DNA of 64,000 nt from Vibrio bivalvicida (GCF_001399455.2 NZ_LLEI02000043.1:310001-374000); one strand, 5' to 3'. Positions 8,121-18,277 are shown, counted from the first letter of the stretch. Notes: generated by a model not told the origin, from the letters alone. Program-made: numbers and translations.

Positions 8121-8759
8121 TTACTGGTTCACAAATGCTTTAAAGCGAGCTTGAGTTTCAGCATCTGCTTTGCTGTACCAGAAATGCAGCATTTCTTCTG
8201 CTGTGTTATCGCCAGCTTTTACAGGCTTACCGTTAATCTGTGCTGGTAACGTAACTGGCACAACCGCTGCTGTTGAAATTGCTGCGACGCCACCACGACG
8301 ATTATACTCAGCCAATTCGATTTTGTGGTTGCGACCGATTTGCATCCCGTCTTTAACCAACTTGTCTTGTTTCATCTCGATCGATTGACCGTCTTCACCT
8401 TTTAAAGACCATTCTAAGTTACGAATTTTCTTTGAACCTTCGTGCTCATTGCGGTACTTCGGTAAGTCAAATTTCAGTTCTTGGTCAGCAACGTTAAATG
8501 TTCCAACAATCGGATCGCTTTCGAGAATGATCCGATCTTTACCTTGGTCGAAGTAAGGTTGGTAAGTGAACAGGATTTGGTTTTCCCCATTGGGTAGCGT
8601 AAGCGTTTTGGATGAAAAGAAGCTTCCTGATAGCTCAGGTTTTGCATCGTTCACCACTAAGACGTCGATAGTGTCTGGAATCGATATAGTGATGTCAGCA
8701 GCCGCGAGACCACTGGTACCTAAAGCGATTGCAGCAAGTAATGTTGTTTTTATTTTCAT
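8121..8759 (-). CDS. DUF2057 (YccT/CsgI-like) periplasmic protein
   Basis: A 212-residue protein with a signal peptide (MKIKTTLLAAIALGTSGLAAA). It has the DUF2057 features IDVLVVNDAKPE, LPNGENQILFTYQPYF and a C-terminal amphipathic region ending in MLHFWYSKADAETQARFKAFV. The enterobacterial homologue YccT was reported to restrain curli assembly; whether that applies in Vibrio is unknown. It is monocistronic. Confidence 0.8.
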   Translation of the reverse strand: MKIKTTLLAAIALGTSGLAAADITISIPDTIDVLVVNDAKPELSGSFFSSKTLTLPNGENQILFTYQPYFDQGKDRIILESDPIVGTFNVADQELKFDLPKYRNEHEGSKKIRNLEWSLKGEDGQSIEMKQDKLVKDGMQIGRNHKIELAEYNRRGGVAAISTAAVVPVTLPAQINGKPVKAGDNTAEEMLHFWYSKADAETQARFKAFVNQ

Positions 8760-8983
8760 TTTTGGTTCCTAATAAACAGGCACTTAAACTGCAAAGAGAG
8801 TGCCTATCTCGTCGCATGATTTCAAGATGCGAATGTAAGAAGTTCGAAAAATTCATCAAATCTTAACTAGTGCTCACGTTAATGAGCCACGCTAGTTTAT
8901 AAATTTGAGCTACCTTTCACGGTAATCTGGATAATAACTAGACTATATTAATTAAGTGTTCAATGAATCAGGAGGATAACGCT

Positions 8984-9085
8984 ATGGCATATACCGATAT
9001 GTTAGACAGCAGACTAGTGTTGTCGCCATGGTACAACGTTGACTACACCCTCTCACTACTGAATAAAGAAACGGTTCTTCGTTAA
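8984..9085 (+). CDS. tnaC: tryptophanase operon leader peptide TnaC
   Basis: A 33-codon ORF with a strong SD (GGAGGA at 8971-8976), located 95 bases before tnaA. Its core SPWYNVDYTL carries W16-x3-D20, equivalent to the W12...D16 of E. coli TnaC that sense free tryptophan in the ribosome exit tunnel. Stalled TnaC blocks Rho access and allows tnaA transcription. Unlike the E. coli peptide, no proline precedes the stop: it ends LNKETVLR. After the stop comes a small hairpin GGCGC / GCGCC (9094-9108). The identification rests on the motif and on position before tnaA. Confidence 0.88.
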   Translation: MAYTDMLDSRLVLSPWYNVDYTLSLLNKETVLR

Positions 9086-9180
9086 TCCCTAGTGGCGCGT
9101 CTTGCGCCCAAAGCAATCTTATAAACCAATATACCCGTGTGAACCTATTGCGGGGGAATTGATCTATTTAAAGGAAATTA

Positions 9181-10581
9181 ATGATGAAACGTATTCCAGA
9201 ACCTTTTCGCATCAAAATGGTAGAACCGATCAAAATGACGACATATGACGATCGTGTTGAGGCGTTGAACTTAGCGGGATTGAACCCATTTTTACTCAGA
9301 AGCGATGATGTCTATATTGATTTGCTGACGGACTCTGGTACAGGGGCGATGAGTGATAATCAGTGGGCTGGTTTGATGATGGGAGATGAGTCTTACGCAG
9401 GGAGCCGCAATTATTACAACTTATGCGCAGCAGTAGAACACTTCTTTGGCTATAAACTAACAGTCCCAGCCCACCAAGGACGCGGTGCTGAGCAGATACT
9501 GTTTCCTGCTCTCATCGAACGAATGAAAACAGTTCGTGGTGGTAAAGATCCGGTATTTATCTCCAACTACCATTTTGATACGACGGCTGGTCATATCGAG
9601 CTTAATGGAGGCAAGGCGATTAATGTCGTTGATAAACATGCCTTTAATACTACAACACCTTACGATTGGAAGGGAAATTTCGATCTAGATAAGCTCCAGT
9701 CAACCATCGAAGCCCACGGCCCAGAGAATGTTTGTGCCATCATTACCACGGTGACTTGTAATAGCTCTGGTGGACAACCAGTTTCGATGGCTAACATGCG
9801 TGCGGTATATGAAATTGCAGCAAAGAATGACATTCCTGTTGTGATTGACTCCGCCCGTTATTGTGAAAATGCTTATTTTATCAAGCAACGCGAAGAGGGT
9901 TATCAAGACAAGTCGATTTTGGAAATCATTCGTGAAATGTACCAGTACGGTGACATGCTCACTATGTCAGCTAAGAAAGATCCCATGGTTAATATCGGTG
10001 GTCTTTGCTGTATTCGTGATCATGAGGAACTGTTTCAAGCTGTCCGTACTCGTTGCGTTCCGATGGAAGGTTTTGTTACTTATGGTGGTATGGCTGGGCG
10101 CGATATGGAAGCTTTGGCGCGTGGCTTGTACGAAGGAGCCGATGAGGATTACCTCCATTACCGTATTAGTCAGGTTGAGTACTTAGGTGAACGCCTTCGC
10201 GAAGGGGGTATCCCAATTCAAACCCCGACGGGTGGTCACGCGGTGTTTGTCGATGCGGCGAAAATATTACCTCATATTCCCGCTGATCAGTTTCCTGCAC
10301 AGGTACTGTGTAATGCGTTGTATCTTGAAGCAGGGATTCGCGCCGTTGAAATTGGTTCATTGCTTCTTGGTCGAGACCCAGATACTGGTGAGCAAAAAGC
10401 CTCTGAACTTGAATTGATGCGCTTGACTATTCCAAGACGTGTTTATACCAATGATCATATGGATTACATAGCGGATGCGATCATTGCGCTCAAGGAACGA
10501 GCGCATGAACTGAAAGGGCTGTCATTTGAGTATGAACCACCAGTACTGCGTCATTTCACGGCGCGTTTTAAGTCCAAGTAG
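9181..10581 (+). CDS. tnaA: tryptophanase (L-tryptophan indole-lyase)
   Basis: A 466-residue PLP enzyme that splits tryptophan to indole, pyruvate and ammonia in the cytoplasm. Family landmarks are DLLTDSGTGAMSDNQWAGLM, SGSR-type SYAGSRNYYNL, THQGRGAEQ-like AHQGRGAEQI, VIDSARYCENAYFIKQRE, and the PLP lysine in MSAKKDPM (K266). The C-terminus VLRHFTARF is typical. Start: AAGGA lies five bases before the first of two adjacent ATG codons; the second would give one residue fewer. Regulated by tnaC. No tnaB permease follows; a terminator and chitinase come next. Confidence 0.97.
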   Translation: MMKRIPEPFRIKMVEPIKMTTYDDRVEALNLAGLNPFLLRSDDVYIDLLTDSGTGAMSDNQWAGLMMGDESYAGSRNYYNLCAAVEHFFGYKLTVPAHQGRGAEQILFPALIERMKTVRGGKDPVFISNYHFDTTAGHIELNGGKAINVVDKHAFNTTTPYDWKGNFDLDKLQSTIEAHGPENVCAIITTVTCNSSGGQPVSMANMRAVYEIAAKNDIPVVIDSARYCENAYFIKQREEGYQDKSILEIIREMYQYGDMLTMSAKKDPMVNIGGLCCIRDHEELFQAVRTRCVPMEGFVTYGGMAGRDMEALARGLYEGADEDYLHYRISQVEYLGERLREGGIPIQTPTGGHAVFVDAAKILPHIPADQFPAQVLCNALYLEAGIRAVEIGSLLLGRDPDTGEQKASELELMRLTIPRRVYTNDHMDYIADAIIALKERAHELKGLSFEYEPPVLRHFTARFKSK

Positions 10582-10613
10582 CGGCAATTAACAAATCAAA
10601 AACTCTAATATAC

Positions 10614-10646
10614 ACTGCCACAACGCCTTTCCGCCGTGGCAGTTTT
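10614..10646 (+). terminator. tnaA terminator
   Basis: An 8-bp stem ACTGCCAC / GTGGCAGT with a 14-base loop followed by TTTTC, about 30 bases after the tnaA stop. Confidence 0.75.
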
Positions 10647-10935
10647 CTATGTGGACTATTTATATTTATATGGAATTCTTACCTGTAAATTTCTGATTAT
10701 TATGTCATTTATTCTGGTTTGGAGGAGGTTTATAAATTTTGGCTCGATATCCCCTTTGTAATGTAACAGCTTAGTAACAACGAACTAATTTCTAATCATC
10801 ACTCGAAAATAGCTTTTATTTTTTTCTACAAAAAAAAAGTCTCTTAAATACTTGTAAGTGGTGTTCTTCGATTCGTCGGAGGACAGTTTTTGCTCTGACA
10901 TTAGAGTGAACAAACAAGGAATGAGAGAAATAGGT
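10647..10935. other. AT-rich chiA upstream region
   Basis: Very AT-rich, with homopolymer runs (a T-run then nine A near 10830). It must hold the chiA promoter and the sites that make it chitin-inducible in vibrios, but I could not assign -35/-10 boxes or an operator with confidence. No ORF with a ribosome-binding site was found. Confidence 0.4.
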
Positions 10936-13473
10936 ATGAATCGTATTACATTGTGTGCTGCGAGTATTGCATTTGCGTTCTCGGGCACAGCGATAGCGGC
11001 ACCAACGGCTCCAAGTGTTGACGTGTATGGCTCCAATAATTTGCAGTTCTCTAAAATTGAACTGGCGATGGAGACAACGTCTGGTTACAACCAAATGGTC
11101 AAGTACTTTGATGAAGCCGATATCACCGTCAAGTTTAATCAGTGGAGTGGTACCACAGGCGACACGTATAAGGTCTACTTTGATGGTGTTCAGGTGGCAA
11201 CCGGATCAATTGCTGGAAGCCAAACAACAGCGAACTTTAAGTATGGTAAAGGTGGCCTTTATCAAATGACTATAGAAGCGTGTGATGCCACCGGTTGTAG
11301 TGTTAGTGCACCCGTTGAAATAACGGTGGCTGATACCGATGGCTCGCACTTAAAGCCGTTGACCATGAATATCGATCCAAACAACAAATCTTACAATACT
11401 GACCCTAATACCGTTGTCGGGACCTATTTCGTTGAGTGGGGTATCTACGGTAGAGATTACACAGTTGATAACTTGCCTGCCGACAATCTTACGCACATCC
11501 TTTATGGCTTTATCCCAATCTGTGGTCCAAATGAGTCAGTCAAGTCAGTCGGTGGCAATAGCTACAATGCACTGATGACCGCTTGTCAGGGAGTGCCCGA
11601 TTACGAAGTGGTTATTCACGACCCTTGGGCTGCGTATCAAAAAAGTTTCTCGCAGGCAGGGCACGAATATAGTTCGCCAATTAAGGGTAACTACGCCATG
11701 CTGATGGCTCTTAAGCAACGCAACCCAGATCTAAAAATCATCCCTTCTATCGGCGGTTGGACTTTATCAGACCCATTTTTTGACTTCACCACCAAAGCAA
11801 ACCGAGACACTTTTGTTGCTTCTGTTAAGCGTTTCCTAACGACTTGGAAATTCTACGATGGTGTGGATATTGACTGGGAATTCCCTGGTGGTGGTGGTGC
11901 TGCACCTGATCTTGGTGACCCTGTAAATGATGGTCCTGCCTATGTTGCTTTGATGCGTGAATTGCGCGCAATGCTCGATGAATTAGAAGCATCAACCGGG
12001 CGTACCTATGAGTTGACGTCAGCCATTGGTGTTGGTCACGATAAAATTGAAGACGTGAATTATGCTGATGCGGTTCAGTACATGGACTACATCTTCGCGA
12101 TGACTTATGACTTCTATGGTGGATGGAATAACGTTGTTGGTCATCAAACTGCGCTCTACTGTGGTAGCTTTATGCGCCCTGGTCAGTGTGATGGTACTGG
12201 CGTAGATGAAAATGGCGAACCTTACAAAGGCCCAGCTTACACCTCTGATAACGGTATTCAACTCCTCCTCGCACAAGGGGTTCCAGCAAGTAAACTAGTT
12301 CTCGGTGCTGCAATGTATGGTCGCGGATGGGAAGGTGTTACACCTGACACGTTATCCGATCCTACTGACCCAATGACAGGCGTGGGCAACGGTAAACTTA
12401 CAGGCACAACTGCTCAAGGTGTATGGGAAGCGGGTGTTATTGATTACAAAGGCGTCAAAGCTCATATGCTTGGTGCGAACAACACAGGAATCAATGGTTT
12501 TGAGTACGGTTACGATGCGCAGGCTGAAGCTGCGTGGGTTTGGAATCGCACATCAGGTCAATTGATTACGTTTGATGACGACCGTTCAGTGAAAGCCAAA
12601 GGTGCGTACGTTCGTAACTTGGGTCTAGCGGGTCTATTCTCGTGGGAAATTGATGCGGACAACGGCGATATCTTAAATGCAATGCATGAAGGCTTAGCTG
12701 GTGGTACTCCGGTCAATCGTGCACCTCAAGCTAATGCTGGCGCAGATGCGACGGTAGTTGGGCCTGCAAGTGTTACTTTAGATGGTAGTGCGTCTTCAGA
12801 TACCGACGGTACTATTGCAAGCTATCAATGGGTGCAGGTCTCTGGAACAGCGGTTACCCTTAGCGGGGCAAACACAGCGACAGCAAGTTTTGATGTTACT
12901 GAAGTGGCCCAAGCAGAAACACTAAGCTTTATACTGACGGTAGTGGATAATGAAGGTGCTTCAGCCTCCGATACAGTGGTGGTTACAGTAAACCCTAAAG
13001 ACGTTCCTCCTGTAAATCAAGCCCCAGTAGCGTTAGTGACTGCCCCTGCAAATGTTAATGCGGGCGATACAGTAGTGGTTGATGCATCGGCTTCATCAGA
13101 TGCTGACAATGACCCTCTTACCTACACTTGGGATCTCCCTACAGGCCTAAACGCGACAGTCAACGGTTCAAGTGTGATCTTTACTGCGGCTGAATATACC
13201 GCGGATACTTCACTAGTGTTTACTGTCATGGTTAACGATGGTAAAGCGACATCGACGGCTTCTACGACTGTTGTGGTGGCTAAGAAGTCATCGGGTGGGG
13301 ACCTTTGTAACAACTTATGGGATGCTTCCGCCGTATACACTGGTGGCAACCAAGTTTCTTGGGCTGGAAAAGTTTGGGAAGCAAAATGGTGGACAAAAGG
13401 TGATGATCCAGCTCAATCTGGTCAATGGGGTGTTTGGAAAGAAGTGGGGGCGGCCAATTGCCCGACTAACTAA
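10936..13473 (+). CDS. chiA: secreted chitinase A (GH18)
   Basis: An 845-residue endochitinase precursor. Domains in order: signal peptide (MNRITLCAASIAFAFSGTAIA), N-terminal Ig-like chitin-guiding domain (to about 135), GH18 barrel with DGVDIDWEFPG and an insertion domain, two PKD-like repeats (about 595-690 and 700-790), and a C-terminal CBM5/12 module (WDASAVYTGGNQVSW...WWTKGDDP). With the ATG at 10936 the catalytic acid is E315, the number used for V. harveyi ChiA. That supports this start over an in-frame upstream GTG and a further ATG 15 bases earlier. The ribosome-binding site for this ATG is weak. The enzyme releases chitooligosaccharides outside the cell, feeding the nag pathway. Confidence 0.95.
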   Translation: MNRITLCAASIAFAFSGTAIAAPTAPSVDVYGSNNLQFSKIELAMETTSGYNQMVKYFDEADITVKFNQWSGTTGDTYKVYFDGVQVATGSIAGSQTTANFKYGKGGLYQMTIEACDATGCSVSAPVEITVADTDGSHLKPLTMNIDPNNKSYNTDPNTVVGTYFVEWGIYGRDYTVDNLPADNLTHILYGFIPICGPNESVKSVGGNSYNALMTACQGVPDYEVVIHDPWAAYQKSFSQAGHEYSSPIKGNYAMLMALKQRNPDLKIIPSIGGWTLSDPFFDFTTKANRDTFVASVKRFLTTWKFYDGVDIDWEFPGGGGAAPDLGDPVNDGPAYVALMRELRAMLDELEASTGRTYELTSAIGVGHDKIEDVNYADAVQYMDYIFAMTYDFYGGWNNVVGHQTALYCGSFMRPGQCDGTGVDENGEPYKGPAYTSDNGIQLLLAQGVPASKLVLGAAMYGRGWEGVTPDTLSDPTDPMTGVGNGKLTGTTAQGVWEAGVIDYKGVKAHMLGANNTGINGFEYGYDAQAEAAWVWNRTSGQLITFDDDRSVKAKGAYVRNLGLAGLFSWEIDADNGDILNAMHEGLAGGTPVNRAPQANAGADATVVGPASVTLDGSASSDTDGTIASYQWVQVSGTAVTLSGANTATASFDVTEVAQAETLSFILTVVDNEGASASDTVVVTVNPKDVPPVNQAPVALVTAPANVNAGDTVVVDASASSDADNDPLTYTWDLPTGLNATVNGSSVIFTAAEYTADTSLVFTVMVNDGKATSTASTTVVVAKKSSGGDLCNNLWDASAVYTGGNQVSWAGKVWEAKWWTKGDDPAQSGQWGVWKEVGAANCPTN

Positions 13474-13493
13474 GCACTAATAGATAACTAAGC

Positions 13494-13526
13494 AAAAAGC
13501 CATTCGGGTTATCCGAATGGCTTTTT
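13494..13526. terminator. bidirectional terminator between chiA and lapB
   Basis: A 14-bp perfect stem AAAAAGCCATTCGG / CCGAATGGCTTTTT with loop GTTAT. The A/T flanks make it functional on both strands for the convergent chiA and lapB. Confidence 0.92.
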
Positions 13527-13547
13527 CTTTACGTGTTTTTTTTGAAG

Positions 13548-15662
13548 TTACTTAACCGCTCTCACTTTACCTTGTTTAAGGTTATTAAGAACGTCAGATT
13601 TCGGCCCATCGGCAATCACGCAACCTTTTTCCATTACGATCACCCGATCAACCACATCAAGCATGGATGTTTTGTGGGTAATTAGAATCAGTGTTTCAGT
13701 CGACTTCAGTTGCGATAGCTGTTGCTTAATATGCATTTCAGAGCGGTTATCCATCGCACTCGTCGGTTCATCCATTAACAAAACAGGTGGGCGACCGAGT
13801 AGTGAGCGTGCAATAGCGACGGCTTGGCGTTGACCGCCTGAAAGCAACATTCCCCCTTCACCTACTTGGCGCTCTAAACCTGCTGGGTCTTGTTGGGTAA
13901 ATACTGTCACACCAGCTCGGTTTGCTGCATCTAGCACATCCCGGTCATCTGCAAGTGGTCGGCCCAGCGTGATATTGTCGCGGATGCTACCGTAGAATAG
14001 TTGACTATCTTGTGGCACACAGCCGATGTTTCTGCGGATATCGATGTGATGTAACTGGTCGATATCGGTATCATCAATTCGGACGTGGCCTTCAGTCGGT
14101 TTATATAAGCCCATAATCAAGCGTTCTAGAGTCGTCTTACCAGAGCCGATCCGGCCGATGATGGCGACCTTCTCACCTGGATTAATGGTTAGACTCAAGT
14201 CTCGAATAGAAGCCATAGGCGAGTCAGGGTAATGGAATGTGACCTTGTCTAATTCAATTTTGCCGTGGATGATAGGGCGATGAATATAGCGCTTGCCTTC
14301 TTCTTGCTCATCCGGCATGGACATCACTTGCTCAATGATTGTCATTGAGGACTTGGCTTGGTTGTAACGAGTCGAAAGCAATGAGAGCTGAACCATAGGG
14401 CCGATAGCACGGCCACTTAACATGGTCGCGGCAATCAAACCACCCATAGTAAGTTCACCTTCAGAGATCAAGTAAACGCCGAGAATGATCATCCCTACAT
14501 TAGAAGCTTGTTGAACAAAGCCCGCAGTATTTTGAATGCCATCAGTAATACGACGGCTCTTGATATTCCAGTTTGCCATGTGAGCAACGGCTTCTTCCCA
14601 ACGGAACTGGAACTGACTTTGTGCACCAAATAATTTTACCGTCTCAAGGCCAGATAGACTCTCGATTAGGTTAGCGTATTTTTGCGAGGCTAGACGCGAT
14701 CCTTCTTCGATGGTATGTCTTAGCGGTCCTTGAATTAATGCAGAATAAATGACTAGAATCAAGACACCTACGATAGGTACGATCACCAAGTTTCCAGCCA
14801 TCAGCCAAATTAATAGCAAGAACAGAACCGCGAATGGCAAATCGATCAGAGAACCTATCGTGGCTGAGGTGAAGAATTCACGGATTGATTCAAACTCTTG
14901 CAAGTGACGCGCAAAAGCACCGACAGAGGCAGGTCGAGCCTCCATTCGAATCCCCATTACCTTACTAAATAACTTGGAGGAGATTAGAATATCGGATTTC
15001 TTTCCTGCCACATCAATAAAGTAGCTACGCAATAACTTGAGAGTAAGGTCGAATAGGAAGATGACAAAGATACCACTTGCCAATACCCATAAGGTTTCGA
15101 ACGCCAAATTAGGAACAACTTTGTCATACACCAAACGGGTGAACATTGGGGCGGCGACAGCAAAGAGGTTGATCAAAATCGAGGCGATAAGTACATCGCG
15201 ATAGATCCTTTTCGATTGCCAAATTGTACCCCAGAACCAGTGCCCTTCACGGGTCTTGAGTACCTCTGGTGAGCGTTCATCGTAACGGAACTGCTTTTTA
15301 ACCAGAAAGTATCGACCGATGTAAAGTTCTTCAAGATCCTTCACATCGATAGAAATCGGCACTAAACCAGACTCGCCTGTGACGATCTCTGCCTCGGTTT
15401 TGTCATCATTTATGCTGTTGAGAACACAAGCATCACCACTTTTTAAAATCAAAACTACTGGTAATACGAGCTGTGAAATCTCGTTAAGCGCTGAACGGTT
15501 TTCTTTTGCCACTAGGCCGGCGCGTTCGGCTGATCGGGGGAATAGGAATGGTGTTAGCTTACCGTCAGATAACGGCAAGCCATTGATCAATGCCTCGGGT
15601 GAGTTTGCTAATCCATAGTATCGACTGACGTAGATAAGTGAATTTAATAGCGGGTCCTGCAT
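13548..15662 (-). CDS. lapB: type I secretion ABC transporter, LapB family
   Basis: A 704-residue protein. An N-terminal C39-peptidase-like domain (about 1-125) lacks the catalytic Cys, as in LapB/HlyB-type exporters of large adhesins. Next come a six-helix ABC transmembrane region (about 155-430) and a nucleotide-binding domain with Walker A GRIGSGKTT, signature LSGGQRQA and Walker B VLLMDEPTSAMD. It powers export of a LapA-type RTX adhesin together with LapC and an outer-membrane channel. It is the last gene of the lapC-lapG-lapD-lapB operon. Confidence 0.92.
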   Translation of the reverse strand: MQDPLLNSLIYVSRYYGLANSPEALINGLPLSDGKLTPFLFPRSAERAGLVAKENRSALNEISQLVLPVVLILKSGDACVLNSINDDKTEAEIVTGESGLVPISIDVKDLEELYIGRYFLVKKQFRYDERSPEVLKTREGHWFWGTIWQSKRIYRDVLIASILINLFAVAAPMFTRLVYDKVVPNLAFETLWVLASGIFVIFLFDLTLKLLRSYFIDVAGKKSDILISSKLFSKVMGIRMEARPASVGAFARHLQEFESIREFFTSATIGSLIDLPFAVLFLLLIWLMAGNLVIVPIVGVLILVIYSALIQGPLRHTIEEGSRLASQKYANLIESLSGLETVKLFGAQSQFQFRWEEAVAHMANWNIKSRRITDGIQNTAGFVQQASNVGMIILGVYLISEGELTMGGLIAATMLSGRAIGPMVQLSLLSTRYNQAKSSMTIIEQVMSMPDEQEEGKRYIHRPIIHGKIELDKVTFHYPDSPMASIRDLSLTINPGEKVAIIGRIGSGKTTLERLIMGLYKPTEGHVRIDDTDIDQLHHIDIRRNIGCVPQDSQLFYGSIRDNITLGRPLADDRDVLDAANRAGVTVFTQQDPAGLERQVGEGGMLLSGGQRQAVAIARSLLGRPPVLLMDEPTSAMDNRSEMHIKQQLSQLKSTETLILITHKTSMLDVVDRVIVMEKGCVIADGPKSDVLNNLKQGKVRAVK

Positions 15663-15680
15663 GCTATAACCTTTTGCTCA

Positions 15681-17591
15681 TTATTTATCTACGATAAAGC
15701 CTTGGAAGACTTCAATAAAGTGCTCAGAAAGAAAATCTAACTGAGTCTGTGTTTCGACACGAGATGCGATGGTCTTAATCCCTAAGTTGTGGGCCGTTCG
15801 CGAAATCGACGTGAGAGTAAACTTCTGTTTCTCATCATCTAAGTGGTGAGTATACAGATAGTCTAACTTCACGTACGCAGGGCGGAATTCATTGATGTAA
15901 TCCAATGACTGGAAATTACGCCCATAATTATCGACACCAAAATCGGCACCAGCACCACGTACTGCGTTACAGAACAGGGCAGTGTGGTGAGGAGAGTTGA
16001 TAAAGCAGTTTTCAGGTATTTCGAAATGCAGCAACGTGGCAACTGAAGCATGCTTGTTGAGCAACTGGGTAACCCAGCGAATAAAGCTCGGCTGAGAGAT
16101 ACTGCTTTGTGCGATGTTAATAGCAACAGGTTCTGTGAACTCGCCAGTTTCTAATCGTTCTACTATAGCTTGAATTACGTACTCATCGAACAAGTGGCTG
16201 GCATTGAGCTGCTCTAGTGCAAATAGATATTGGTTTGCACTGTATCTTTCGCCGTCTTTTTCTATCGCAGAAAAGACCTCGCGGTGATAGGCTTGACCCC
16301 AACTGTTATTGGCAGCTTGGAAGCGGAAGCTGAACCAATCATTACTGATTGCTTCTTCAACCAAGTTTTTCCATTGCTGTTTGCCCATTAGATTGTCGGT
16401 GTCTTCACCTGTCACGTAACCATAGTCGAGTTCAGGATTTGACTTGGCATTGGCGAGCGCGTTATCAAGCATGGTAAGCAGTTCTGTAGAATTTGTAGAT
16501 GCTTTATTGAAAACCACACCTAGCGAGAGGTTAGCGGTCGCCATGCCTGTCGGGTCTGCGTTGATGTCTTGGACGTAAGTCACAATGCTTTCGGCAATCA
16601 GTTTTAGCTCAGAGTCATCAACGTTAGGTAAGATAAAACCAAACTCCTCGGTAGAGATACGCGCAAGTGTCACATCTGGAGAGGACATAGACACTTTAAG
16701 GTGATCAGCAAGCTCTCGAACCATGCCATCACCAGCTTCATAGCCTTTGTCTTCATAGAGTTCACGAATGAAGCTTGCTTCAAGGATAGCAACGCCACCG
16801 ATCCCTCCTTCACCAATCCATGAGTTTAGCTGACTCATATAGTAAGCACGGTTGCCAAGCTGAGATACTGGGTCGATGTAGGCACGTTCACGGAGTTGTT
16901 GAGCTTCTTTAGCCTGAGCCTTAAATGACTTTTCAAGCTGGGCAGACATGCTGTTGATTCCATCAACAACATAGATAAGATCTTGTGTTGCTGGTCGCGG
17001 CAGTGGCTCACCAAACTGATTATTGGCTACCTGCTCCATCTTACTTACAATGAGCTGCAAAGGACGAAGCGCGCGTTTAAGAATGAACGAGATAGAGAAT
17101 AAACCAATCAACATGATAAGGCAGAAAGCGATCACTAGGCGTTCAAATGCGAGCCAAAGCTGGGTGTAGGCATCCCCAGGGTGGCTGACAATTTCAACTT
17201 CTGCTAACTGCATCCATCCGCTTGTGACCACTCGTCGGTCATGAATTTTCTCAAACAGGTTGAGGCGAGTGAACCACTTTGGCACGTTGTTAGGTTTAAT
17301 CGGATAAGAGCGCAGGATTTCGTCTCCGGTATCAAGGAAGATCAAGCGTACGACTGAATAGCTACTCCCATCGAACAAGGCGTTAATCACAGATTCAACG
17401 GCGACTTGGTCTTTATTTTCCAAATACGGTGCCAGTGCTAGACCGACCGTGTTGATGGTGTTGTTCACCTCGGAACGCTGCTGTTGAATGAGGTTATTTC
17501 GAGTGGTGTTAAATTCGATGATAAATACCGAAATTAACAGCATCAAAATAACCGCAATCATTCCCGCGACAAGTTGTTTATATAAAGTCAT
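15681..17591 (-). CDS. lapD: LapD-type c-di-GMP receptor (degenerate GGDEF-EAL)
   Basis: A 636-residue inner-membrane protein: TM1 (about 8-27), a periplasmic LapD/MoxY-type domain, TM2 (about 150-170), HAMP, GGDEF and EAL domains. The GGDEF signature reads STEEF and the EAL motif is absent, so it is a receptor rather than an enzyme. The KLDYLYTH stretch retains part of the c-di-GMP-binding EAL fold. When c-di-GMP binds, LapD sequesters LapG and adhesin stays on the surface. It lies 5 bases after lapG. Confidence 0.93.
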   Translation of the reverse strand: MTLYKQLVAGMIAVILMLLISVFIIEFNTTRNNLIQQQRSEVNNTINTVGLALAPYLENKDQVAVESVINALFDGSSYSVVRLIFLDTGDEILRSYPIKPNNVPKWFTRLNLFEKIHDRRVVTSGWMQLAEVEIVSHPGDAYTQLWLAFERLVIAFCLIMLIGLFSISFILKRALRPLQLIVSKMEQVANNQFGEPLPRPATQDLIYVVDGINSMSAQLEKSFKAQAKEAQQLRERAYIDPVSQLGNRAYYMSQLNSWIGEGGIGGVAILEASFIRELYEDKGYEAGDGMVRELADHLKVSMSSPDVTLARISTEEFGFILPNVDDSELKLIAESIVTYVQDINADPTGMATANLSLGVVFNKASTNSTELLTMLDNALANAKSNPELDYGYVTGEDTDNLMGKQQWKNLVEEAISNDWFSFRFQAANNSWGQAYHREVFSAIEKDGERYSANQYLFALEQLNASHLFDEYVIQAIVERLETGEFTEPVAINIAQSSISQPSFIRWVTQLLNKHASVATLLHFEIPENCFINSPHHTALFCNAVRGAGADFGVDNYGRNFQSLDYINEFRPAYVKLDYLYTHHLDDEKQKFTLTSISRTAHNLGIKTIASRVETQTQLDFLSEHFIEVFQGFIVDK

Positions 17592-17596
17592 ATTGC

Positions 17597-18277
17597 CTAC
17601 TCATCATAGTTGACTACTGGTTTATTAAGTTTTAGCGATTTCTCGCGCGCACGGAGATCATTCCATAGGCTTAGCCTAGAAGACTTCCCTGCGAGTTGTC
17701 CCTGTTTAGACTTCATAAGCCATAGATTTTTACCGTTAAAGCTGTAGATCGGTAATAAATCCCGACGCTTAGAAGCGCGTTTAATCTGTGGGTTGATATT
17801 GTCTAATAGAATCGGCTCTGCGCTTGGTTTCGAGTAATAAGCCAATACCATATGAAACTGGTTAAGCTCTATGGCTTTAACATACACCAGGCGTAGTTTC
17901 TTATCTGATACACCCAGTTCAAGTAGAGAAAAATATTTAGCGATTGTGAAGTCTTCACAGTCTCCGGCGTTGCTACCAAGAAACTCAAGTGGGGTTGCCC
18001 AATAGTCGTTCTTACCCCACAAGCGGATGTCATTAACGAAATTGAGTTGATTGAAGAAATTATTAACCTTGGTCAGCTTATCCCGTTCGGGGACCGACTT
18101 ATATTGTGCCATCTCTTTACGCCATGTCTCGACTCGCCGTCCCGCTCTATCGCCATAGGTTTTACGTACAGCTTCAACCCAACGTTGCTCTTGAGTATTA
18201 AGAGCAAACGAAGTTGTTGTCGCAAGTAGCAGCACAACACAAGCAATTAGGCCGTTGGCAAACAAGCGAGGTTTCAA
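17597..18277 (-). CDS. lapG: LapG periplasmic cysteine protease (transglutaminase-like)
   Basis: A 226-residue precursor with a signal peptide (about 1-25). The catalytic triad is C107 (NAGDCEDF), H142 (NQFHMVL) and D159 (LLDNINP). The H-to-D distance of 17 equals that in Pseudomonas LapG. A preceding acidic residue context suits the known calcium dependence. It cleaves the N-terminus of the LapA-type adhesin to release cells from biofilm and is held inactive by LapD. Confidence 0.94.
   Translation of the reverse strand: MKPRLFANGLIACVVLLLATTTSFALNTQEQRWVEAVRKTYGDRAGRRVETWRKEMAQYKSVPERDKLTKVNNFFNQLNFVNDIRLWGKNDYWATPLEFLGSNAGDCEDFTIAKYFSLLELGVSDKKLRLVYVKAIELNQFHMVLAYYSKPSAEPILLDNINPQIKRASKRRDLLPIYSFNGKNLWLMKSKQGQLAGKSSRLSLWNDLRAREKSLKLNKPVVNYDE

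Noticed and set aside
9845..10186. 113-codon ORF in another frame of tnaA
   Set aside because: Frame shadow of the conserved tryptophanase sequence.
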